The notes: generated by a model from the letters alone, not told the origin. DNA of 64,000 bases from Leeuwenhoekiella marinoflava DSM 3653 (GCF_900129005.1 NZ_FQUN01000004.1:248001-312000); one strand, 5' to 3'; positions 9,151 to 18,393 are shown, counted from the stretch's first letter. Made by a program: numbers and translations.

Positions 9151-9957
9151 TTATTTTTTAAAACCGCGCTGTCTACGGGCTTCAAAAATCAAGATTGATG
9201 CGGCAACAGAAACATTCATAGAATCTATTTTGCCTTGCATCGGGATGATGATATTTTGTGTTGATTCTTTACGCCATTCTTCTGAAAGTCCGTCTGCTTC
9301 TGTGCCTACGACGATTGCTGTAGGGCTTATAAAGTCCTGTTTTTCGTAAGAAATGGCTTCTTGTAAGACAGCCGCGTAAATAGCAATATTCTTTGCTTTT
9401 AAATAAGTAAGGACTTCTTCGGTTGTGCCTGTAGCAATTTGCGTAGTAAAAACACCACCTACGCTAGAGCGTATGATGTTTGGATTGTAAAGATCTGTAA
9501 GCGGATTTGCTAAGATAAAAGCGTCAACTCCGGCGGCGTCTGCGGTACGTAATAATGCTCCTATATTTCCTGGTTTTTCAGGAGCTTCAGCAACAAGAAT
9601 TAGTGGATTCTCGGGTAATTGTAAATCATTCAATTGATTTTGTTTCGCTTTCGCGGAAACAACAATTCCTTCTGTAGTGGAGCGGTAAGCTATTTTTTTG
9701 TAAACTTCTTCAGTAACTGCAATTTGCGTTATGTTTTCATCTAGTTTAGACTGAAGCAGTTGCAATTCTTCAGCATTAGCTATAGCATCGCAAAATAGAA
9801 TACGTGTCAGTTGAAAACCGGCTTGCAGGGCGAGATTGATTTCCCGCACACCTTCAATAAGAAATTCACCGCTTTTGCGGCGCTCGCGCGCTTTATCTTG
9901 TAAAGCTGCAAGGCTTTTTATAGTAGGGTTTTGCGTGCTGCTAATTTCTTTAATCAT
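9151..9957 (-). CDS. SpoU/TrmH-family RNA 2'-O-methyltransferase
   Basis: 268-aa RNA ribose methyltransferase. An N-terminal substrate-binding domain (RRKSGEFLIEGVREINLAL, residues about 26-44) precedes the trefoil-knot SPOUT domain with its three motifs: NIIRSSVGGVF, VVGTEADGLS and PMQGKIDSMNVSVAASI (SAM binding and dimer knot). The target nucleotide in rRNA or tRNA cannot be inferred. A GC-rich palindromic word (GCTTTCGCGGAAA) occurs in the coding sequence at 9647-9659. It is followed by the M48 protease gene with an 11-bp gap. Confidence 0.93.
   Translation of the reverse strand: MIKEISSTQNPTIKSLAALQDKARERRKSGEFLIEGVREINLALQAGFQLTRILFCDAIANAEELQLLQSKLDENITQIAVTEEVYKKIAYRSTTEGIVVSAKAKQNQLNDLQLPENPLILVAEAPEKPGNIGALLRTADAAGVDAFILANPLTDLYNPNIIRSSVGGVFTTQIATGTTEEVLTYLKAKNIAIYAAVLQEAISYEKQDFISPTAIVVGTEADGLSEEWRKESTQNIIIPMQGKIDSMNVSVAASILIFEARRQRGFKK
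9647..9659 (+). repeat. GC-rich palindromic word (GCTTTCGCnGAAA family), copy 1
   Basis: GCTTTCGCGGAAA inside the SpoU methyltransferase gene, coding S-A-K-A on the minus strand. One of four near-identical words in the window. Confidence 0.4.
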
Positions 9958-10023
9958 TGCGGTAAATAGCCCTGCGGCGATGTAATTTATGTTATCGGCT
10001 AAAGATACTAAAGTGAGCCAGTC

Positions 10024-10944
10024 TTATTCATTTTTTGAAATAGAATCAGTTACCTTTTTAAAGGTATAATGCTCTTTTAAAACTTCAAGCAACTGATTTT
10101 TAGAATATCCCTCTTCTTTTTTACTGAAAAGTTTAAGGTTAAGTTGATCATTATCTCTAATCTTTAAAGTATCTGCGAGGTAAAGTTCATCAATCAATTT
10201 TTGTAGACTGTAATTTTGAGCGTCCAGACATAGAATGTTTCCATCTTGAAGAGAGTCTATGTTTAAACGCTCTTGCTTATCTACTTTGAAGGCGATCCCG
10301 GTAGCTTCAATCTTAACGTTATCATCATCAACAAGGTTTTGTTCTACATTATGGAAGAATAAAAAAGACATCATTATCAAAATGAAATTATGACTGAAAT
10401 GTCCAAAAAGCGCCCAGACAAATCCCAATTTTAATCTAAAAAAGCTAAAAATAATTCCAGCGAAAAGTTGTGCTCCTACGATAATTGGAGCCAGCATAAA
10501 GAAAACGACATCAACATTGTTGTAATTGCTCAAGTGTATAAAGCCAAAAGTTGCTGAAAAAAGGTAAACAATAACACGTAGGTGTTTTTTCCAAAAACCA
10601 GAAAAATCGGTTTTAAAAAGATATGCTATAAATCGAAAGATATAGTTGCGTTCGTATTTTAAAGGAAATCTAAAGATGAATTCTTCAAGAAGTGGGGGAA
10701 GAATGGTAATTAATAAAATCGACATCCAGAACGAGTACAACTTGCTATTGAGTACATTTTCATAAGGTGTCATTAAGGGCTCTAAAATCGAGATCAGAAT
10801 AACAAAAATGAATGCTATAATAAAATCATAGATAACACCAGAAATGAGGTATTTAAACTTTTCCCAAGTCGATATGGAAAATGGGATATCGTCTGGTTTT
10901 TTTATGAAGTTATTAATGCTGTTTACGCAAACGCGAAATCCCAT
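10024..10944 (-). CDS. CPBP-family intramembrane glutamic endopeptidase
   Basis: Membrane protein of 306 aa. Hydrophobic helices at about 33-55, 72-84, 120-145, 150-170 and 175-200. The Abi/CPBP (CAAX-protease-2) motifs are visible: EEFIFR at 87-92 (E-E-x3-R), FGFIHLSN (motif 2 His) and WALFGHFSHNF (motif 3 His/Asn). The soluble C-terminal part (about 215-306) is unusual for the family and looks like a small folded tail of unknown role. It follows the DUF6048 gene with 2 bp between them, so the rlmD-DUF6452-DUF6048-CPBP genes appear to be one operon. Confidence 0.85.
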   Translation of the reverse strand: MGFRVCVNSINNFIKKPDDIPFSISTWEKFKYLISGVIYDFIIAFIFVILISILEPLMTPYENVLNSKLYSFWMSILLITILPPLLEEFIFRFPLKYERNYIFRFIAYLFKTDFSGFWKKHLRVIVYLFSATFGFIHLSNYNNVDVVFFMLAPIIVGAQLFAGIIFSFFRLKLGFVWALFGHFSHNFILIMMSFLFFHNVEQNLVDDDNVKIEATGIAFKVDKQERLNIDSLQDGNILCLDAQNYSLQKLIDELYLADTLKIRDNDQLNLKLFSKKEEGYSKNQLLEVLKEHYTFKKVTDSISKNE

Positions 10945-10946
10945 AA

Positions 10947-11693
10947 TTACTTCTTAAATAAAGGAATCAAATAAGATATCGTGTAACTGTAGCCTGCACC
11001 GTAGACATTGTCAAAAGTCACTTTATTATAGCCCGGTGCATACAAATTAGTAAAGTCATCAGGTTCTTTTTGGGTAATCATGCGCTTCAATTGCACATTG
11101 AGACCCATGTACAGATTATTAAAAAGTTCAACCTGTATACCCATTTGTAGCTCTAGCCACGTCAAATTGAGGTTTGTGTAATTACGAGAAACGGTTCTTA
11201 CATCTGGCTCAAAAAAGGGATTTGTAGTGTAAATTGTATAGCGATCTAAATCTTGATTGAAAGTAGAAAAACCAGCATGTAAGCCTACATAAATAAGGTT
11301 AGACATTCCTATCCAGTTGTTATACGCATTATAGTTGAAACCAGCCTTTATATAGCTTCCTTGAGTTTTTGAGAAATAATTAGCATCATCAAACTCTTTA
11401 GATTCCGAACCTATCTCAGCTGCCAGATAATAACGGTCTTTAATTCTAAAATCACCTACAATGGCAAAACCTTGATAAGTATCATCAAGAACACTGCGTA
11501 GAGGTTTACTAAAATCTATACCCACTCGTAAACCATATTTATCAATTTTAGGTTTTTGGGCACTCGTATCACTGACCACTTCTTCTAAAGGTTCTTCAAC
11601 CTCGATGCCACGGTCTTCTTCCTGTGCCTGAATGTTGAGAAAACTCAACATTGCAAAACTAGTGACTAATAGAAACCTGTGTGGTGTCTTCAT
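10947..11693 (-). CDS. DUF6048 family secreted protein
   Basis: Envelope protein of 248 aa with a signal peptide (MKTPHRFLLVTSFAMLSFLN, then IQAQ), an acidic linker (EEPLEEVV) and then alternating polar/hydrophobic strands with many Tyr, Asn and Gly, ending SYLIPLFKK. This looks like a small outer-membrane beta-barrel or surface beta protein. I recognise it as the flavobacterial DUF6048 type; function is unknown. Its start overlaps the end of the DUF6452 gene by 35 bp, a strong sign of a coupled pair. Confidence 0.72.
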   Translation of the reverse strand: MKTPHRFLLVTSFAMLSFLNIQAQEEDRGIEVEEPLEEVVSDTSAQKPKIDKYGLRVGIDFSKPLRSVLDDTYQGFAIVGDFRIKDRYYLAAEIGSESKEFDDANYFSKTQGSYIKAGFNYNAYNNWIGMSNLIYVGLHAGFSTFNQDLDRYTIYTTNPFFEPDVRTVSRNYTNLNLTWLELQMGIQVELFNNLYMGLNVQLKRMITQKEPDDFTNLYAPGYNKVTFDNVYGAGYSYTISYLIPLFKK

Positions 11694-12156
11694 CTGAGAT
11701 AGTTCTGGTAGTAAAATTTATATCATCAATCCAGCGCCCGTCTGAACCCGGATTATTCAGGATGCTAAGATTGGTAAATATCACGCGATACCCACAAGCT
11801 GAACTTATAAATTCTTCTTGTGTAGTATAGATAAAAGTCAAGGTGTCTGAGTTATCCGGATCTTCTGTAGCAACTAAATTGTTAGGGTTTTTTGTGAAAA
11901 CCAAAACTGTTGCGGTAGTGTCTGTACGCAATGGTACTTGTATTGAAGATGCATTTGAGAATACTAAGCTGTCTGAATAATCAGGTTTATATACCGTGAT
12001 GTTCATTGGTTTATTTTCATTGATATTTTCATTACTTAGAAAACCAATAGTAAGTGCTGGTGTTGTAGGTGTGCTTGCAGCACAAATGTCATCTCGCTCA
12101 CAAGAAAGCGAAATTAATAATACAGCAAACATTAATAAAATCCAGTTTTTTAGCAT
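11659..12156 (-). CDS. DUF6452 family lipoprotein
   Basis: Lipoprotein of 165 aa. Signal sequence MLKNWILLMFAVLLISLSC has a lipobox ending at Cys19, followed by ERDDIC. The rest is beta-rich with several Thr/Asn runs (TTPTTPAL). It belongs to the flavobacterial DUF6452 type, usually found next to DUF6048 as here; the 35-bp overlap in different frames and the shared envelope location suggest the two act together. No activity can be assigned. Five bp separate it from the rlmD stop. Confidence 0.72.
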   Translation of the reverse strand: MLKNWILLMFAVLLISLSCERDDICAASTPTTPALTIGFLSNENINENKPMNITVYKPDYSDSLVFSNASSIQVPLRTDTTATVLVFTKNPNNLVATEDPDNSDTLTFIYTTQEEFISSACGYRVIFTNLSILNNPGSDGRWIDDINFTTRTISDEDTTQVSISH

Positions 12157-12161
12157 CTGGG

Positions 12162-13574
12162 TTATCTTAATTTTAATAAAACAACATTCTCTACGTGATG
12201 TGTCTGTGGAAACATATCTACAGGTTGTATACGCTCTACTTTATATAATTCATCTAGCATCGCCAGATCTCTCGCTTGTGTCGCGCTGTTGCAACTCACA
12301 TAAACAATACGATCTGCTTTTATCTTAGCCAGTTGAGCAACAACATCTTTATGCATTCCATCGCGTGGAGGATCTGTAATAATAACATCAGGTTGCCCGT
12401 GTTGAGCTATAAATGCATCGTTAAACACATTTTTCATATCGCCCACATAAAACTCAACGTTTTCTATTCCGTTTAATTGCGCATTAGCTTTAGCAGCAGT
12501 AATCGCATCAGGTATGGCTTCAACGCCAATAACTTTTTTAGCTTCTTTAGCTACAAATTGAGCGATAGTTCCTGTGCCGGTGTAGAGGTCAAAAACGGTT
12601 TCAGCACCGGTTAAGCCTGCAAAATCACGGGTGATTTTATACAATTCGTAAGCTTGCTCAGAATTGGTCTGATAAAAAGACTTCGCGTTGATCTTAAATT
12701 GAAGACCTTCCATCTCTTCAAAAATATGATCTCTTCCGGAATAGCAAATAACCTCCTGATCATAAATCGTATCGTTACCTTTTTCATTAATAACATAAAG
12801 AAGCGAAGTTATCTCAGGGAATGTTTCCTTTAAATAGTTTAAGACCAACTCGCGTTGTTGCTTATCTTCTTTAAAAAACTGAATCAACACCATCAATTCA
12901 CCGATACTACTCGTGCGTATCATCAAGGTACGTAGTAAGCCCTCCTGATTGCGCGTATTGAAAAAGGGAATATTATTTGCGGTAGCAAAATCTTTAACGC
13001 CGTTACGTATCGCGTTACTTGGATCCCGCTGTAACCAACATTTATCAATGTCTAAAATCTTATCCCACATCCCCGGAATATGAAAGCCTAAAGCATTTCG
13101 ATCTTCAATGATTTTATCACTTTGAATTTGCTTTAGTGTAAGCCATTTGCTATCACTAAACGAAAATTCCATTTTATTGCGGTAAAAGTAAATCTCTTTA
13201 CTGCCGCTAATAGGAGTGATTTCTGGAAGCTCTATTTTGCCGAGACGTTGCAGGTTATTTACAACTTCACGTTGCTTATATTCCAGTTGATAATCATAAT
13301 GCATATTTTGCCATTTACAACCGCCGCATGTTCCAAAATGCTGGCATTCCGGTTCGGTACGTTTTGGAGAATATTCATTAATCTTTATCGCTGTACCTTC
13401 ATAATACGCTTTGCGTTGTTTTTGAGTTTGTACATCTACGACATCACCCGGTACCGCATTATTGATAAAAATAACACGTCCATCAGGGGCTTTTGCTATA
13501 GCTTTTCCTTTTGCGCCGGCATCAATAACCTGCACATCAGTAAAAACTTTTCTTGTTTTCTTTCTTCTTGACAC
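12162..13574 (-). CDS. rlmD: 23S rRNA (uracil-C5)-methyltransferase, RlmD/RumA family
   Basis: 470-aa SAM-dependent m5U methyltransferase of 23S rRNA (E. coli position U1939 for RlmD; target here inferred). An N-terminal TRAM RNA-binding domain (about 10-70) is followed by the 4Fe-4S ligands C77, C83 and C86 (CQHFGTCGGC) and a fourth Cys in DKCWLQ, then the Rossmann fold (FDLYTGTGTIAQF) and the catalytic VYVSCNSATQ motif. The start is GTG at 13572-13574; there is no nearby ATG. The -7 box ends only 4 nt before this GTG, so the mRNA may be nearly leaderless. First gene of a probable operon with DUF6452, DUF6048 and CPBP. Confidence 0.93.
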   Translation of the reverse strand: MSRRKKTRKVFTDVQVIDAGAKGKAIAKAPDGRVIFINNAVPGDVVDVQTQKQRKAYYEGTAIKINEYSPKRTEPECQHFGTCGGCKWQNMHYDYQLEYKQREVVNNLQRLGKIELPEITPISGSKEIYFYRNKMEFSFSDSKWLTLKQIQSDKIIEDRNALGFHIPGMWDKILDIDKCWLQRDPSNAIRNGVKDFATANNIPFFNTRNQEGLLRTLMIRTSSIGELMVLIQFFKEDKQQRELVLNYLKETFPEITSLLYVINEKGNDTIYDQEVICYSGRDHIFEEMEGLQFKINAKSFYQTNSEQAYELYKITRDFAGLTGAETVFDLYTGTGTIAQFVAKEAKKVIGVEAIPDAITAAKANAQLNGIENVEFYVGDMKNVFNDAFIAQHGQPDVIITDPPRDGMHKDVVAQLAKIKADRIVYVSCNSATQARDLAMLDELYKVERIQPVDMFPQTHHVENVVLLKLR

Positions 13575-13578
13575 GCCG

Positions 13579-13586
13579 CAAAAATA
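13579..13586 (-). promoter_or_regulatory. -7 promoter box of rlmD
   Basis: Reverse strand reads TATTTTTG (TAnnTTTG), 4 nt upstream of the GTG start. A TTG at 13608-13610 (reverse strand) is 21 nt upstream and could be the -33 element. Confidence 0.5.
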
Positions 13587-13907
13587 GAATAAATAAGACG
13601 ATTATTTCAACGGAGTAGGTATAAGTATTACCGAGTTTAATTTTAAGAGGAAGCTTCTTTATTTAAAGTCATTTTGAATAGAGCTGATGATATTGAATTT
13701 AATGCAGTTGTCCTCTAATTTTAGTATTTTGCAAGCACTTGATCGGGATGATTTCTCTCCTGTTGAGGATGTTATAAATCTGCTTCAAAAGATTTAAAAT
13801 TCAGGCTGATACATTTGTTTAAAACTTTACAACGGAACTGTATAGAACTGAATTATCAAAGCATCTTAAGTAGGAATCGTATAAAGATTACCTTAAAAAA
13901 TTACAAA
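13587..13907. other. intergenic region between rlmD and rocD
   Basis: About 320 bp between divergent genes. It holds the rlmD promoter at its left end and presumably the rocD promoter, though no exact TAnnTTTG box is seen on the plus strand. A 36-codon open frame at 13687-13797 (plus) and a shorter frame in register with its upstream part look more like noise or a very decayed gene than a real one. Confidence 0.4.
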
Positions 13908-15188
13908 ATGACTACTGTAAAACAACTCACTTCACAAGAAGCAATCGCTCTTGAGGACAAACACGGTGCACACAATTACCACCCACTTCCTGTGGTTTTA
14001 AAACGCGGTGAAGGTGTATACGTATGGGATGTTGAAGATAAAAAGTATTATGACTTTTTATCTGCATATTCAGCAGTAAACCAAGGTCATTGTCATCCTG
14101 CAATTGTGGGCGCAATGACTAAACAAGCCGAAGTATTAACGCTTACCTCTCGTGCATTTCACAATGATATGCTGGGACGTTATGAGGAGTATGCAACAGA
14201 CTATTTTAAGTTTGATAAGCTTTTGCCGATGAATACGGGTGCAGAAGCTGTAGAAACAGCGATAAAAATTGCACGTAAATGGGCGTATGAGAAAAAAGGA
14301 GTGGCAGAGCACGATGCGCAAATAATTGTTTGTGAAAATAATTTCCATGGAAGAACTACAACGATTATTTCGTTTTCTAACGATGAAGATGCCCGTAAAA
14401 ACTTTGGACCGTACACACCGGGATTTATTAAAATTCCTTATGACGATACCAAAGCATTAGAACGCGCATTGATTGAAAACAATAACGTCGCAGGTTTTTT
14501 AGTAGAGCCTATTCAAGGTGAAGCAGGAGTTTATACTCCGGCTGATGATTTTATTAAAAAGTCAAAAGCTTTATGTGAAGAACATAATGTATTGTTTATA
14601 GCTGATGAAATTCAGACGGGTATTGCTCGTACGGGAGCCTTGTTAGCTGTCTGCGGAAATTGTACTTGTAAGGGACATTGTGAACGTCAGGAGACTTACA
14701 CAAGACCAGATATTTTAATTTTAGGAAAGGCTTTATCTGGAGGAGCATATCCTGTTTCTGCTGTACTTGCAGATGATGCTATTATGAATGTGATCAAGCC
14801 AGGTCAACACGGTTCTACCTTTGGGGGAAACCCTGTTGCGGGAGCTGTGGCGATGGCTGCCTTAGATGTTGTAAAAGATGAAAAACTTGCACAAAATGCT
14901 CGCGTATTAGGAAATTTATTTAGAGCTAAACTAAATGAATATATTGCCGGAAGTGCTATTGTAAACTTAGTAAGAGGTCGCGGATTGCTCAATGCTATTG
15001 TGATTAATGATTCTGAAGATAGCAGTACAGCCTGGGATATTTGTGTAGCACTTAAAGAAAACGGACTACTTGCAAAACCTACTCACGGAAATATAATTCG
15101 TTTTGCTCCGCCATTGGTAATGAATGAGGAACAATTGCTAGAATGTGTTGAAATCATCACCAAAACACTTCAGAGATTTGAGAAGTAG
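13908..15188 (+). CDS. rocD: ornithine--oxo-acid transaminase
   Basis: 426-aa PLP-dependent class III aminotransferase that converts ornithine to glutamate semialdehyde. Typical OAT features: the N-terminal GAHNYHPLPVVLKRGEGVYV, FLSAYSAVNQGHCHP, NTGAEAVETAIKIARKW, ADEIQTGIARTG (cofactor Asp) and LGKALSGGAYPVSA with the PLP Lys. An insert CGNCTCKGHCE (four Cys/His) after the AD-E-I-Q-T-G motif may be a small metal-binding loop. The open frame could begin at 13815, but MTTVKQLTSQEAIALEDKHG at 13908 is the family-like start and follows an A-rich stretch. Monocistronic, ended by a strong terminator. Confidence 0.95.
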   Translation: MTTVKQLTSQEAIALEDKHGAHNYHPLPVVLKRGEGVYVWDVEDKKYYDFLSAYSAVNQGHCHPAIVGAMTKQAEVLTLTSRAFHNDMLGRYEEYATDYFKFDKLLPMNTGAEAVETAIKIARKWAYEKKGVAEHDAQIIVCENNFHGRTTTIISFSNDEDARKNFGPYTPGFIKIPYDDTKALERALIENNNVAGFLVEPIQGEAGVYTPADDFIKKSKALCEEHNVLFIADEIQTGIARTGALLAVCGNCTCKGHCERQETYTRPDILILGKALSGGAYPVSAVLADDAIMNVIKPGQHGSTFGGNPVAGAVAMAALDVVKDEKLAQNARVLGNLFRAKLNEYIAGSAIVNLVRGRGLLNAIVINDSEDSSTAWDICVALKENGLLAKPTHGNIIRFAPPLVMNEEQLLECVEIITKTLQRFEK

Positions 15189-15210
15189 TTTTTAAGATAA
15201 AATAAATTCA

Positions 15211-15256
15211 AAAAATAAAAGGAGCGACAAACCAAACAGCCGCTCCTTTTATTTTT
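15211..15256. terminator. bidirectional terminator between rocD and FKBP gene
   Basis: A 16-bp perfect inverted repeat, aaaaataaaaggagcg (15211-15226) and cgctccttttattttt (15241-15256), with a 14-nt loop. A-rich and T-rich arms allow it to act in both directions between the convergent genes. Confidence 0.9.
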
Positions 15257-15271
15257 TAAGAACTGTGTTGC

Positions 15272-15733
15272 TTATTCAGTTGCGATAAGTTCTATATCAA
15301 ATGCGATAGCTGTGTTGGGAGGGATTGATCCACTTCCTCTTGAACCATAAGCTAATCTTGCCGGCATTAATAGAGTAGCAGATCCGCCTTCTTTCATATA
15401 AGAAATACCTTCTCTGAAACCGGGTATTACTTGCCCTAAGTTGAACTTAATTTCGTTGCTGGACTGGTCAAATACAGTACCGTCTAGAAAATAACCTTTA
15501 TACGTTACGGTTACATCAGAACTAGTGGTAGGTGTAGCGCCTTCTCCTTCGGTTGTAATTATATAGTATAAACCAGAGTTAGATTTTTCAACATCCAGAT
15601 CATTAGCTTCAATATATGCTTCTAACTCTTTTTGATTTCGAGTAAAAGCTTCGGCTTCAGATTCGCTATTGTCATCATCAGAACAAGAGATAAAAAATAA
15701 AAGGCAAAGACCTATGGATAATAGTGTTTTCAT
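15272..15733 (-). CDS. FKBP-type peptidyl-prolyl isomerase lipoprotein
   Basis: 153-aa envelope folding catalyst. The lipoprotein signal MKTLLSIGLCLLFFISC has its lipobox Cys at 17, then an acidic SDDDNSESEAE tether, a helical linker and one FKBP domain (about 60-153). FKBP signatures include VTVTYKGYFLDGTVFDQS, FNLGQVIPGFREGI and LAYGSRGSGSIPPNTAIAFDIEL. Acts in the periplasm or at the outer membrane as a proline isomerase/chaperone. Monocistronic and convergent with rocD across a shared terminator. Confidence 0.93.
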   Translation of the reverse strand: MKTLLSIGLCLLFFISCSDDDNSESEAEAFTRNQKELEAYIEANDLDVEKSNSGLYYIITTEGEGATPTTSSDVTVTYKGYFLDGTVFDQSSNEIKFNLGQVIPGFREGISYMKEGGSATLLMPARLAYGSRGSGSIPPNTAIAFDIELIATE

Positions 15734-15904
15734 AAATTAGTTTTTTTTTTGAAATTGCGAATCTAGGTGTTAATGTTATTTTCGGCAAATAAAATCGATC
15801 GCTCAAGTGAAATCATCAAGTGAAAATGGTCTGTTCGCAAACTAAAGGGTTTATTTTTGCGCTTCAATCTGACGAAAGTTAAAATGTAATTTATTGTTCG
15901 TTTT

Positions 15905-16987
15905 ATGAAATCTTTTTTTCTTGTTTTCCTTACTGCTTTTACGTTATTCTCGTGCTCTGATGTTCAGGTAAAATCCCCAGAAGAAACATTGGCTAAAGCT
16001 TTAGATACGTTAAATAATTGGCAGACTCTAAGTTATGCTGTAGCTACTACAAAAGCAGAAAGAACTTTAACAACAACTTATAAGTTGAAAAAAGTGCTTT
16101 ATGAACCATACATTAGACTTTTTTTCTACAAAGAGATGAATGGGAATATAGGGGTTTATCATAAGCTAAACTCGCTTGCCGTCGTAGAAGACAAGAAGAA
16201 GAAAATATCAATTTTTGATGTTGGAAATGATCGCTCAGTTCCTAAATATCTTGAGTTGTATATGGCCGATGATAATAACCTGATTAATTTAACCGGTTAT
16301 TTGAATTCTAAGAAGAATGAGATTCAGTTTGTGGAAGAAGAAAAGGTAGATGGCGAGAAAACGTATTGTTATACTTTTGGTAATTATAAGTTGTGGTTGG
16401 ACGTAAATACTAGTTTGCCTGTTAAATATGAGATAGCTGCTAATACTTCAAAACTTATATCAATTAGCTTAAAGAATATCATCTTTGATTCTAGGATGAC
16501 AGATGAGGTTTTTACACATCCCCAAAAAGAAGGTTATGTAACCTCAATGGTAGGTGCTAAAACTGAGCCACTACTCAATACTATGGCTAAAGACTGGGAG
16601 CTAAAAGATCTAGAAGGTAGTAGTATTACTTTAAATGATTTTAAAGGTAAGCCACTATTTTTAGAAGCCTGGATTTCTACTTGCGATCATTGTGCAGCTT
16701 CTATGCCTGCGGTTAAAAAAATCGCATCAAACTTTAGTTCTAAACTGAATGTTGTTACAGTAAATTTTGATTATGATTTACCTTCTGCTAAGGCAGCAGT
16801 AAAAGAGCACGTCATAGAATACCAAGTATTGCAAGGTGACGCACTCTTTGATAAAAATTACGATCTGCGCTCTTTTCCATCTTATTTTGTGATAAATAGT
16901 GCCGGTAAAATTGTTTATTCTGAACGTGGAACTATTGAAGGACGCAAGCAAAAAGTTTTATTAGAGGTTCTTAATTCTGTCGAATAA
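15905..16987 (+). CDS. thioredoxin-like (TlpA/ResA-type) lipoprotein with N-terminal LolA-like domain
   Basis: 360-aa lipoprotein. The signal MKSFFLVFLTAFTLFSC gives lipid-Cys17. The N-terminal half (about 20-205) is a beta-rich domain with WLDVNTSLPVKYEI, like the LolA/DUF2092 lipoprotein-binding fold. The C-terminal part (about 225-360) is a TlpA/ResA-like thioredoxin domain with active site C260-D-H-C263 in AWISTCDHC and a cis-Pro segment SFPSYFVINSAG. Likely a periplasm-facing thiol-disulfide oxidoreductase. No operon partners: flanked by a divergent FKBP and a convergent pepT. Exact substrate unknown. Confidence 0.85.
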   Translation: MKSFFLVFLTAFTLFSCSDVQVKSPEETLAKALDTLNNWQTLSYAVATTKAERTLTTTYKLKKVLYEPYIRLFFYKEMNGNIGVYHKLNSLAVVEDKKKKISIFDVGNDRSVPKYLELYMADDNNLINLTGYLNSKKNEIQFVEEEKVDGEKTYCYTFGNYKLWLDVNTSLPVKYEIAANTSKLISISLKNIIFDSRMTDEVFTHPQKEGYVTSMVGAKTEPLLNTMAKDWELKDLEGSSITLNDFKGKPLFLEAWISTCDHCAASMPAVKKIASNFSSKLNVVTVNFDYDLPSAKAAVKEHVIEYQVLQGDALFDKNYDLRSFPSYFVINSAGKIVYSERGTIEGRKQKVLLEVLNSVE

Positions 16988-17017
16988 CTATTTACAAGTT
17001 ATTCAGTGAGTTAATAC

Positions 17018-18271
17018 TTACTTTTTAGCTGCTAGTTCTGCTATCTTGATAATAACTTCAGAGGCCTTAATCATGCTTTCTACAGGAACATATTCAAACC
17101 TTCCGTGGAAATTATGACCACCAGCGAAAATATTGGGGCAAGGAAGTCCCATAAATGATAGTTGTGAACCATCTGTACCACCTCGAATTGGTTTAATTAT
17201 GGGTTTAACATCTACAGCGCGCATTGCTTTTTCAGCCAGTTCTACAATATGCATAACCGGCTCTATTTTTTCACGCATATTAAAGTATTGATCTTTAATT
17301 TCAAGAGTAACCAGTTCTAAGCCATACTGGCTATTTATCTCTAAAGCAAGATTGTTGAGTACTTCTTTTCTTGCTTCAAAATGCTCTTTGTTATGATCTC
17401 TTAGAATATATTCTAATACTGTTTCTTCAACATCGCCGTGAATTCCATTTAAATGGAAAAAACCTTCTCTCCCTGAAGTGTGTTCTGGGGTTTCTAACCG
17501 AGGTAACGAACTTATAAAATCTTGAGCAATATGAATGCTGTTTATTAGCTTACCCTTGGCATAACCGGGATGTACACTTTTTCCTTTTACAAAAACCTTT
17601 ACACCGGCAGCGTTGAAATTCTCAAATTCGAGTTCGCCTATCTGGCTGCCGTCCATCGTATACGCCCATTCTGCACCAAATTTATCCACATCAAATTTAT
17701 GAGCCCCACGACCTATTTCTTCATCAGGAGTAAAACCTATTCTAATGGGGCCGTGCTCAATTTCAGGATGATTAATCAAATACTTTATAGCCTCCATAAT
17801 CTCTGTAATACCCGCTTTGTCATCAGCTCCCAGAAGCGTTGTTCCGTCTGTGGTAATTAGAGTTTGACCTTTATAATCTAGGAGATCGTCAAAGTCATCA
17901 GGAGAAAGAATAATATCTAAGTCTTCATTCAGAACAATATCGCCTCCCTCATATTTTTCAATGATTTTAGGTTTAACATCAGTTCCGGTAAAGTCTGGTG
18001 TTGTGTCATAATGCGCAATAAATCCAATAGTGGGTATATCTGCATCTACTGTCGCGGTTAAGGTTGCCATTATATAGCCATTATCGTCTATTGTTGCATC
18101 ACTAAGGCCGAGGTCTATCAATTCCTGATGCAGCTTTCTTGCTAAAACCCATTGCTTTTCGGTACTGGGAGTAGAAGAACTGTTCTCGTCACTTTGTGTG
18201 TCAATTGTTACATAGCTAACAAAACGGCTTATTAAAGCATCTTTTTCTATCATAGAATATTTTATTTTCAT
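17018..18271 (-). CDS. pepT: peptidase T (tripeptide aminopeptidase)
   Basis: 417-aa cytosolic zinc aminopeptidase of the M20B group that removes the N-terminal residue from tripeptides. Metal and catalytic motifs are intact: [37 protein letters not shown] and [12 protein letters not shown], with the lid domain between about 210 and 330. Two starts are possible: ATG at 18271 (A-rich upstream, chosen) or ATG at 18253 ([11 protein letters not shown]), closer to the family N-terminus. Monocistronic; no promoter box recognised. A DnaA-box-like word at 17682-17690 lies inside the gene and is probably chance. Confidence 0.95.
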   Translation of the reverse strand: MKIKYSMIEKDALISRFVSYVTIDTQSDENSSSTPSTEKQWVLARKLHQELIDLGLSDATIDDNGYIMATLTATVDADIPTIGFIAHYDTTPDFTGTDVKPKIIEKYEGGDIVLNEDLDIILSPDDFDDLLDYKGQTLITTDGTTLLGADDKAGITEIMEAIKYLINHPEIEHGPIRIGFTPDEEIGRGAHKFDVDKFGAEWAYTMDGSQIGELEFENFNAAGVKVFVKGKSVHPGYAKGKLINSIHIAQDFISSLPRLETPEHTSGREGFFHLNGIHGDVEETVLEYILRDHNKEHFEARKEVLNNLALEINSQYGLELVTLEIKDQYFNMREKIEPVMHIVELAEKAMRAVDVKPIIKPIRGGTDGSQLSFMGLPCPNIFAGGHNFHGRFEYVPVESMIKASEVIIKIAELAAKK

Positions 18272-18393
18272 TTTTTTTAGTTGAATTGCTGGTTGTTCGT
18301 ATTAAATAAAACCTTTCTGTTAATTTTTATTATTTAATATTAATTAAGGAGTTCTCGAGAAAAGGAATGATTTGATAATACAAACACAAACTA
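18272..18393. other. intergenic sequence upstream of pepT and the receptor relic
   Basis: Very AT-rich stretch between the pepT start and the decayed receptor fragment. It should carry the pepT promoter but no clear TAnnTTTG box is seen; nothing else recognised. Confidence 0.3.

Noticed and set aside
12276-12476. Plus-strand ORFs over rlmD and similar antisense frames elsewhere
   Set aside because: They lie wholly within well-identified genes on the other strand, have no family resemblance and poor codon patterns.
13687-13797. 36-codon ORF in the rlmD-rocD gap, with a short overlapping frame upstream
   Set aside because: No recognisable family, promoter or terminator; composition is like the surrounding AT-rich intergenic DNA. 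Might be a very decayed gene but cannot be supported.
17682-17690. Perfect DnaA-box word TTATCCACA
   Set aside because: Single copy inside pepT, explained by codons for a Val-Asp-Lys segment; no cluster around it.
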